Shown: piece by piece, positions 6,510 through 11,069 of the stretch | Numbering within the stretch: the stretch's first letter is position 1 | How the letters are laid out: each line of letters begins with the position of its first letter | NCBI GenBank assembly: GCA_019117325.1 | Contig: DWZY01000280.1 | Coordinates: 1 to 11,069 of the forward strand | Direction of reading: 5' to 3' | From: Candidatus Brevibacterium intestinigallinarum | GTDB lineage: Bacteria; Actinomycetota; Actinomycetes; Actinomycetales; Brevibacteriaceae | DNA: 11,069 bases | The notes under the pieces: model-generated | Seen by the model: only the letters and a program-made list of their open reading frames with translations | The model's database searches: none | What the model was told of the DNA's origin: nothing | Translations under genes and position numbers: made by a program

Positions 6510-6528
6510 GCAGCGGAAGGGGATGACC

Positions 6529-6807
6529 ATGACGATGGTGACGGGAACGGACCTGCTGGCGCCGGACCAGGATCCGGACGGGGACGGACGAGATGAGGCG
6601 GCGGTCGCTGAGCTCGCGGTCGTGAAGCCGACGAACGTGCGGGAGTGCCTGGCCGATGACACCGGTGCAACGACGGCGGAGTACGCGATCACGACTCTGG
6701 CGGCCTGCGGGTTCGCGGCACTCCTCGTGATCGTGCTGAAGTCCGATCCGCTCAAGGAGATGATCACGGGGGTCATCACGGGAGCGCTGGGTCTGGGCGG
6801 AGCCTGA
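6529..6807 (+). CDS. DUF4244 Flp-like pilin precursor
   Basis: This 92-residue protein is probably the major pilin. An unusually acidic, flexible leader of about 45 residues precedes the prepilin site DDTG|ATTAEYA. Cleavage after Gly46 puts Glu51 at +5 and Tyr52 at +6, as in Flp pilins. One hydrophobic helix (ITTLAACGFAALLVIVL, to about residue 70) and a short C-terminal tail (KSDPLKEMITGVITGALG) complete it. Three in-frame ATGs (6523, 6529, 6535) are possible starts; 6529 is preferred because it leaves 8 bases after GAAGG. TadE begins two bases after the stop codon. The motif and order match DUF4244 proteins of actinobacterial Tad clusters. The processing peptidase is not encoded in this window. 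Confidence 0.9.
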   Translation: MTMVTGTDLLAPDQDPDGDGRDEAAVAELAVVKPTNVRECLADDTGATTAEYAITTLAACGFAALLVIVLKSDPLKEMITGVITGALGLGGA

Positions 6808-6808
6808 C

Positions 6809-7198
6809 ATGGCACCGCGCGCCGGCACTCGCGGTGGTCGGGGCGTTCTGCGGTCTCGTGCGCGGAGAGCGGACGAGGGCGCGGCCGCCGCCGAGTTCGC
6901 GATGGTGATGCCCGCTCTTGTGCTCATCATCGGGATCGTCGTGGGTGCCGGCGCGGTCGGTGCGACCCAGTTGCGGGCGATGGATGCGGCTCGGGCCGCG
7001 GCGAGGGAGATCGCCCGCGGCGAGGTGTCGTCTGAGGTGATCGAGGAGGCGAGGAAGACCGCGGGGCCGGACGCCCGCGTCACGATCGAGGACGATGACG
7101 CGTACGCCGAGGTGACCGTCGAGATTCCTCTGCCGAACGCTGTCGCGCCGGTTCTCGAGTCCGTGACGGCCACGGCGACCGCGCGGCGGGAGGGGTGA
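6809..7198 (+). CDS. tadE: TadE-like pseudopilin
   Basis: This 129-residue protein has a basic N-terminus (many Arg, residues 4-20) and the processing motif EG|AAAAEFA. Cleavage after Gly24 gives Glu29 at +5. A hydrophobic helix (MVMPALVLIIGIVVGAGAVG) follows. The extracytoplasmic part has a helix (MDAARAAAREIARGE) and a strand-rich C-terminus. This is the standard TadE layout, expected to be a minor pilin or initiation factor on the outer face of the membrane. The ATG at 6809 lies just after the pilin stop, with GGAG at 6799-6802. The next gene starts three bases after its stop, so the three are one transcript. Confidence 0.92.
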   Translation: MAPRAGTRGGRGVLRSRARRADEGAAAAEFAMVMPALVLIIGIVVGAGAVGATQLRAMDAARAAAREIARGEVSSEVIEEARKTAGPDARVTIEDDDAYAEVTVEIPLPNAVAPVLESVTATATARREG

Positions 7199-7201
7199 GC
7201 A

Positions 7202-7645
7202 GTGCCAAGAGGGGTGGGAGACGCGGGAGCAGCGGCGGGGACGAGTCGTCCTGCCAGAGTGTCCAGTGACGCCAGACCGTCCAGCGATGCGGGTCCGTCC
7301 AACGACGCAGGATCCAGCACTGTGCCGGCCGTGGGGATCGCGGCGGTGGCGGTGGCGCTCGCCCTCATGGTGGGAGTGATCGCGCAGGGCATGAGTGCTC
7401 GGGTCCGAGCGGACACGGCCGCGGATCTGGCCGCGCTCGCCGTCGTCCAGGCAGCCGGAACGGATGCGTGCGAGGTCGCGCAGGAAGTCGCCCGTCGCAA
7501 CGGAGCCACGGTCGCCGAGTGCATCAGCCGGCCGGACCTGGGGCGGTCGAGCGTCACGGTCGAGGTGCCCCTGGGGATCTCGATCGCGGGCCTGGGCGAC
7601 GACCTCACCGTGAAGGGGAGCGCGGTGGCGGGCCGGGCTGAGTGA
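7202..7645 (+). CDS. TadF / Rv3654c-like minor pilin (TadE-like family)
   Basis: This 147-residue protein starts at GTG 7202, six bases after GGGAGGGG (7188-7195). It has a long Ser/Asp/Ala/Gly-rich N-terminus containing a threefold hexapeptide repeat. A hydrophobic helix (VGIAAVAVALALMVGVIAQG, about 44-63) and the characteristic RADTAADLAALA segment follow, then a two-Cys region (Cys87 and Cys100 approximately) and a strand-rich tail (SVTVEVPLGI). This matches the third small gene of actinobacterial Tad clusters (Rv3654c-like). Unlike the two preceding genes it lacks Glu at +5 of a plausible G|SSTVP site, so it may be an unprocessed membrane protein. Two cysteines might form a disulfide outside the cell. 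Confidence 0.85.
   Translation: MPRGVGDAGAAAGTSRPARVSSDARPSSDAGPSNDAGSSTVPAVGIAAVAVALALMVGVIAQGMSARVRADTAADLAALAVVQAAGTDACEVAQEVARRNGATVAECISRPDLGRSSVTVEVPLGISIAGLGDDLTVKGSAVAGRAE
7259..7312 (+). repeat. 3 x 18-bp in-frame tandem repeat in the minor pilin N-terminus
   Basis: Three units encode VSSDAR, PSSDAG and PSNDAG just before the membrane helix. The DNA units differ mostly at third codon positions. The array lengthens the leader region upstream of the membrane segment. Confidence 0.85.
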
Positions 7646-7733
7646 GGACCACAGCGGCGGGAGGAATGAGAACCGAGGCGCAGGGCCGGATCGACGGAGG
7701 AGTGCTGAGGCGGCCTCGGCGACGGATGTACCA

Positions 7734-7771
7734 CTGCGGCGGGCATGGGGGAGAACCCGTGCCCGCCGCAG
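7734..7771. terminator. Bidirectional terminator between the Tad operon and the dehydrogenase gene
   Basis: The 16-base arms 7734-7749 and 7756-7771 (CTGCGGCGGG... with ...CCCGCCGCAG) pair throughout, with one T-G wobble, around a GGAGAA loop. It sits between convergent genes, 88 nt after the minor pilin stop and 15 nt from the dehydrogenase stop, so it can serve both. Weakly T-rich sequence (GTCTGTGTTGTG) follows on the plus strand. Confidence 0.88.
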
Positions 7772-7786
7772 GGTCTGTGTTGTGCG

Positions 7787-8887
7787 TCAGTTGTCGAAGT
7801 CCGTGATGACCACCCGGTTGACGCTGCCGTCCTTGAGCTTCTCGTAGCCCTCCGGGATCTCACTGAGCGCGATCTCTGTCGAGATCAGCTCATCGAGCTT
7901 GAACCGTCCGGCGCGGTAGAGCTCCGCATACGTCGGGATGTCCCGCTTCATCGTGGTCGACCCCATGATCACGCCGGACACGCTTCGCTCCAGCGCGACG
8001 GTCTCGAGTGTCGAGAAGGTGAGCTGACCGGCTGGGCTCAGCCCCACGATGTAGAGCCCACCGCCGCGTGCAGTCATGCTGTAGGCCTGTTGCGAGGGTT
8101 CCGACGCCCCGATGAAGTCGAAGACGTGCTGCGCGCCGCCCCCTGTGATCTCTGCGACCTCGGCCACCGCGTCTGCGCTGGTCCGGGAGTTGACGGTGTG
8201 GGTCGCGCCGAACTGGGCGGCGGTTGCGAGCTTCTGATCATCGATGTCAACAGCAATGATCGGGTGCGCGCCAGCGACCAGCGCGCCGGAGATCCCGTTG
8301 AGGCCCACGCCTCCCGCGCCGACGATGACGACGGATTCTCCGGCCTGCACCTTCGCCTTGTTGAGGACGGCGCCCGCGCCTGTGATGACGCCGCAGCCCA
8401 GCAGGGCCGCTGAAGCCCACGGGATGTCATGGTCGATGGCGACCAGCTGATTCTGGTGGACGAGCATCTGCTGTGCGAATGAGCCCAGGCCGAAGGTCTG
8501 ATTGAGCGGAGTGCCCCCGCGCGACAGGCGCGGGCGCTGGTCCGGGCCGCGAAGAGTCGCATCCGGGTTCGTGCAGATCACGGAGCGGCCGGTCAGGCAG
8601 TGTGCGCAGGTGCCGCACGACTGGATGAGCGAACCGACGACGTGGTCGCCAACGGCGAAGTCGGTCACCGCCGGTCCCACTGCGATGACCTCTCCGGCCG
8701 GTTCGTGGCCCAGCACTGCAGGGAGGGGGTAGAGGCCCCCGATCCCGTCGGCCTGCGCGGACAGGTCCGACCGGCAGAGCCCATTCGCCCTGATCCTGAC
8801 CAGCACTTCTGCGCCGATCGGTTCGTCGATGTCGATGTCCTCGAGGACGAAGCCCTCGCCCGGTCCATTGGTGACAGATGCCTTCAT
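7787..8887 (-). CDS. Zinc-dependent alcohol dehydrogenase (medium-chain MDR family)
   Basis: This 366-residue cytoplasmic enzyme is expected to interconvert an alcohol and an aldehyde or ketone with NAD(H). The catalytic zinc ligands are Cys38 (GLCRSD), His61-Glu62 (LGHEPAG) and Cys164 (LLGCGVITG). The structural zinc set is complete: Cys91, Cys94, Cys97 and Cys105 in a CGxCxxCxxGxxxxC pattern. The Rossmann motif GAGGVG is at 189-194, and Asp213 ends the second strand, favouring NAD over NADP. Overall it resembles the class III/aryl-alcohol type group with the long loop at 106-135; the substrate cannot be read from sequence. The ATG at 8887 follows GAGGA by six bases. It is convergent with the Tad operon and divergent from the HNH gene, so it is probably monocistronic and unrelated to pilus assembly. 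Confidence 0.95.
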   Translation of the reverse strand: MKASVTNGPGEGFVLEDIDIDEPIGAEVLVRIRANGLCRSDLSAQADGIGGLYPLPAVLGHEPAGEVIAVGPAVTDFAVGDHVVGSLIQSCGTCAHCLTGRSVICTNPDATLRGPDQRPRLSRGGTPLNQTFGLGSFAQQMLVHQNQLVAIDHDIPWASAALLGCGVITGAGAVLNKAKVQAGESVVIVGAGGVGLNGISGALVAGAHPIIAVDIDDQKLATAAQFGATHTVNSRTSADAVAEVAEITGGGAQHVFDFIGASEPSQQAYSMTARGGGLYIVGLSPAGQLTFSTLETVALERSVSGVIMGSTTMKRDIPTYAELYRAGRFKLDELISTEIALSEIPEGYEKLKDGSVNRVVITDFDN

Positions 8888-8958
8888 CGTGTGTCCTCAC
8901 GTCGTTGTGGAGCAGATGTCGGTGGAGCGCCCGGTCAGAAGCAACAGGCGCTTTCGAA

Positions 8959-8986
8959 CCTATAGACGTGCATATGTCCTGGTCAA
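8959..8986 (-). promoter_or_regulatory. Candidate promoter of the alcohol dehydrogenase gene
   Basis: On the minus strand TTGACC (plus-strand 8981-8986) is followed after 16 bases by TATAGG (8959-8964). This fits a primary sigma factor promoter with a near-consensus -35. It would give an untranslated leader of about 65 bases before the ATG at 8887. Confidence 0.55.
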
Positions 8987-9208
8987 TGGTCGTGCTGTGC
9001 TGACGGGCAGCAGGGGCGGAGCCTCGCCGTGCCGCCTGATAGCCCGACCCCGTCCGCTGCCAGGCTGCCGGATGTCTGTATGCCGAACTGCGAGATATTG
9101 CGGCGTAGGGGCTCGTGCTCCGACAAGCAGAGTGCCAGGTGTGACGTTGTGATCGACAGCCATCGTGGTCGATATCTGAAAGCGCGAGCCCGTGTCGCGT
9201 CGTGCTCA

Positions 9209-9255
9209 TAATTCTGAAAATTAGTCTTGTGTGCCGATATGTTCGCCTCTAGAAT
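9209..9255 (+). promoter_or_regulatory. Candidate promoter and operator of the HNH gene
   Basis: TTGTGT at 9227-9232 and TAGAAT at 9250-9255 are separated by 17 bases, a good primary-type promoter. Directly upstream is an AT-only inverted repeat TAATT-N5-AATTA (9209-9223). The spacer holds ATATGTTCG, the centre and right half of the actinobacterial LexA box (TCGAAC-N4-GTTCGA), with a degraded left half. The gene start at 9311 follows GAAGGGGG at 9295-9302. Confidence 0.5.
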
Positions 9256-9310
9256 AGAACTGAAGTTGAACGCGGAACTCGACGACGAGATCTCGAAGGG
9301 GGCGGGCGCC

Positions 9311-11069
9311 ATGACCGCGACCACACGCGAACAGCATGTGTCGGACCCCGATGCTGGCGTCTTCGAGGACCTCGTCTCCATCGACCCCATCACCAGCCTC
9401 AGCTCGCTGCACAAGGCCCTCAACAATGGCCACGCCGTCCTCGCGGGCGCGGCACTCCCGGGTGATGCGCCCACATGTGCCGCACCCACATCCAGCGATC
9501 CCCGCGAAGGGACTGCCCACGCTCCGGCTATGTCCTCCGATGCCGCAGCAGACCATTTCGACAGGTTCGCGAGCCTCACCCGTCACCTCGACCGCCTCCG
9601 CGCACTCGAGCTCGTCCACCTCGCTTCGGCCGTCCTCTTTCTCGGGTTCCGCGCTGAGACCTCTCGCACCGCGCTCGATGATCTCTTCCCGTCCGAGGAC
9701 TATCAGGAGACCACGGCAGGGGCTACATCACAGGGCACTGCCGTAGGTGCCGGCGATCCCACATCGTTCCCGGGCGCGGCAGGGGCAGACACGGAATCGT
9801 TCTGCAATCACGCGGAGTTCGTCCTCACCACCGCGGATGAAACAGCGATCGCGGCCAGCCTCGATTCCCGCACCGGACTGGCCCGGAAGCACATCGGTCA
9901 TGCTCTGACCGCCTACATCGGCACACCCCTGCTCCTGCGCGCCATCCTCGAGGGCCGTCTGCGGTTCAACCGGTGGGAGAGCTTCATTCGCCGCTTCTCC
10001 TGGCTGCCCCTTGCATCCTTGCGGGCCGTGGATGTCTTCATCACCACCCTCGACATCCGCATCTCCCTGCACCAGTTCATGCGCCGGGTCTCGCAGTTCA
10101 TCGCCACCCTCACGGAGAAGCCCGTCCTCGCCGCACGCGCCAGCCAGGGTCGTCGTGCCTGGGTCGAAGACCTCCCCGGCGGGCAGAGCATCCTCTGCGC
10201 GAAGGGCCCCACCCCTCTCGTCCACGCCCACTTCAACGAAGGCCAGGCCCTCGCCCGCGCCCTGGTCAAGAACCAGACCGAGAGCCTCGACGTCACGCAT
10301 GTCGAGAAAGAGCCGTCGGAGGACGAGTCCACCGGTGAGGACGAAGCGGGCACACTCGATCAGAGCGAGGATTGCTCTGCCGACGCCAGCAGTGCCAGCT
10401 CCACAGCTCCCGCCTCTGCCAACAGCGGCACCGCTGGTTCCGCTGCGAACGACGGCGAGGGCTCCGCAGCGTCCCTCGACGAGGGCGTTGCTGACGACGC
10501 CTTCGAGGATCTTCCTCCGTTGAAGTCCCTCTCGCTCGATGAGCAGCGGATGATCCAGCAGCTGACCTTCGACACCCTCATCACGGCCCGCCCCCGCACC
10601 GAGACCGTCCTCGAACACGCCACTCCCGGCACAGAGGAGACCGACCGGTACCGCGTGCAGGTGTCCCTGCCCGATCAGGCCACCGTCTTGCGCAAGCACG
10701 CGACCGTCGTCGTCACCGTCCCGGCCACGACCCTCCTGGGGTTGGACAACAGTCCCGGCATGATCGCTGACTGCCCGATCCCGGCGGACATGGCCCGCAC
10801 CATCGCCGCCGGGTCGACCGTCTGGTACCGGATCCTCACCGACCCCTCCACCGGCCGAGTCCTCGACCATGTCGCCCACAAATATGAGCCGGACCGTGCC
10901 ACCCGAATGTCTGTCATGAGCAAGTGGCAGACCTGCACCGCTCCCGGCTGCTCGCGGCCTGCCCGTCATTGCGATATCGACCACGGCATCCCGTTCAACC
11001 ACGAACACCCCGAACAGGGTGGACGGACCGAACCCTTGAATCTCCACCCGTTGTGCAGGCGTCATCACC
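9311..11069 (+). CDS. DUF222/13E12-type HNH endonuclease-like protein (3'-partial)
   Basis: The frame opens at ATG 9311 and runs 586 codons to the window edge without a stop. Residues of roughly 85-330 carry the helical DUF222-like region (ALDDLF, DSRTGLARKHIGHALT, then RRAWVEDLPGGQSILCAKGPTPLV). A Ser/Ala/Asp/Glu-rich disordered insert follows at about 331-405. A second conserved block contains FDTLITARPRTETV and GSTVWYRILTDPSTGRVLDH. The C-terminal HNH motif has Cys542 and Cys547 (C-x4-C), the D555-I-D557-H558 core, LNLHPLC with Cys582, and His585-His586. It is cut off there, a short distance before the expected C-terminus. The family is multicopy and poorly understood in actinobacteria; 13E12 members in mycobacteria have been linked to LexA-controlled SOS boxes. 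Nuclease activity is plausible because visible ligands are intact, but unproven. Confidence 0.9.
   Translation, partial: MTATTREQHVSDPDAGVFEDLVSIDPITSLSSLHKALNNGHAVLAGAALPGDAPTCAAPTSSDPREGTAHAPAMSSDAAADHFDRFASLTRHLDRLRALELVHLASAVLFLGFRAETSRTALDDLFPSEDYQETTAGATSQGTAVGAGDPTSFPGAAGADTESFCNHAEFVLTTADETAIAASLDSRTGLARKHIGHALTAYIGTPLLLRAILEGRLRFNRWESFIRRFSWLPLASLRAVDVFITTLDIRISLHQFMRRVSQFIATLTEKPVLAARASQGRRAWVEDLPGGQSILCAKGPTPLVHAHFNEGQALARALVKNQTESLDVTHVEKEPSEDESTGEDEAGTLDQSEDCSADASSASSTAPASANSGTAGSAANDGEGSAASLDEGVADDAFEDLPPLKSLSLDEQRMIQQLTFDTLITARPRTETVLEHATPGTEETDRYRVQVSLPDQATVLRKHATVVVTVPATTLLGLDNSPGMIADCPIPADMARTIAAGSTVWYRILTDPSTGRVLDHVAHKYEPDRATRMSVMSKWQTCTAPGCSRPARHCDIDHGIPFNHEHPEQGGRTEPLNLHPLCRRHH

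Larger units (their letters stand above)
8888..9310. other. Gene-free divergent intergenic region (423 bp)
   Basis: No convincing gene lies here on either strand; open frames through it lack Shine-Dalgarno sites and have unnatural composition. It contains the dehydrogenase promoter near 8960-8986, an inverted repeat ATCGAC-N10-GTCGAT at 9152-9173, and an AT-rich segment (9205-9260) with the HNH gene promoter. The part from about 9000 to 9150 shows nothing recognisable. Confidence 0.6.

Noticed and set aside
7666..7806. Short plus-strand frame starting at ATG 7666 after the minor pilin
   Set aside because: The GGAGGA lies too close to the ATG, and the frame reads through the strong terminator at 7734-7771.
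8965..8980. CATATG-centred palindrome as an operator in the dehydrogenase promoter spacer
   Set aside because: Only the six central bases are symmetric; the flanks do not match, so it is at chance level.
8960..9163. Small minus-strand frame in the divergent intergenic region
   Set aside because: No ribosome binding site, no recognisable features, and it overlaps the likely dehydrogenase promoter.
8427..9209. Minus-strand frame of 260 codons over the dehydrogenase start and the intergenic region
   Set aside because: It overlaps the dehydrogenase out of frame, lacks a ribosome binding site and has a His/Arg/Ser-rich non-protein-like composition.
9728..11068. Long minus-strand open frame (446 codons) at the right edge
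   Set aside because: It is antisense to the DUF222/HNH frame, which has recognisable motifs, a promoter and a ribosome binding site. The reverse translation is Gly/Ala-rich with no family features.
1..11069. CRISPR array, insertion sequence, tRNA or rRNA
   Set aside because: The repeats seen are in-frame coding repeats of 15-18 bp without unique spacers. No transposase-like protein, terminal inverted repeats or RNA-gene signatures were recognised by eye.

Overview
The window is GC-rich, with dense, often overlapping genes and no intron-like or eukaryotic signals. It carries an actinobacterial 'helicase/secretion neighborhood' type Tad pilus cluster and a DUF222/13E12-type HNH protein, so it comes from a high-GC actinobacterium. 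Genus cannot be fixed from the sequence; a member of the Micrococcales is a reasonable guess. No rRNA, tRNA, CRISPR array or insertion sequence was seen.

Layout. (1) Positions 1-1604 hold the 3' part of a long Ala/Asp/Gln-rich repeat protein. It ends in a compact domain of about 60 residues and is followed by strong hairpins. (2) Positions 1870-5741 form a tight operon, ssd(cpaE-like)-tadA-tadB-tadC, with ATGA overlaps at two of its three junctions: the ATPase side and inner-membrane platform of a Tad/type IVc pilus machine. (3) Positions 5947-6261 hold a 104-residue, lysine-free, very acidic protein of unknown function. It has its own ribosome binding site and a terminator and splits the Tad cluster in two. 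(4) Positions 6529-7645 carry the pilin-side genes: a DUF4244 Flp-like pilin, a TadE-like pseudopilin and a TadF/Rv3654c-like minor pilin. They end at a strong hairpin shared with the convergent gene. (5) Positions 7787-8887, on the minus strand, encode a complete zinc-dependent alcohol dehydrogenase. (6) Positions 8888-9310 are a gene-free divergent promoter region. (7) From 9311 to the window edge runs a DUF222/HNH endonuclease-like gene, cut off inside the HNH motif.

How the genes work together. Ssd and TadA would position and power the apparatus and TadB/TadC would form the inner-membrane platform. The three small single-pass proteins would be the major and minor pilins, two of them with a clear G|xxxxE prepilin-peptidase site. 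No prepilin peptidase and no DEAD/DEAH helicase is present here, although the helicase is the usual partner of this cluster. The most interesting non-coding signal is a bipartite motif, TGTCCACAG-N15-ATCGC. It occurs with identical spacing upstream of both the assembly operon (1812-1840) and the pilin operon (6383-6411), and may be a shared promoter or operator that coordinates the two halves.
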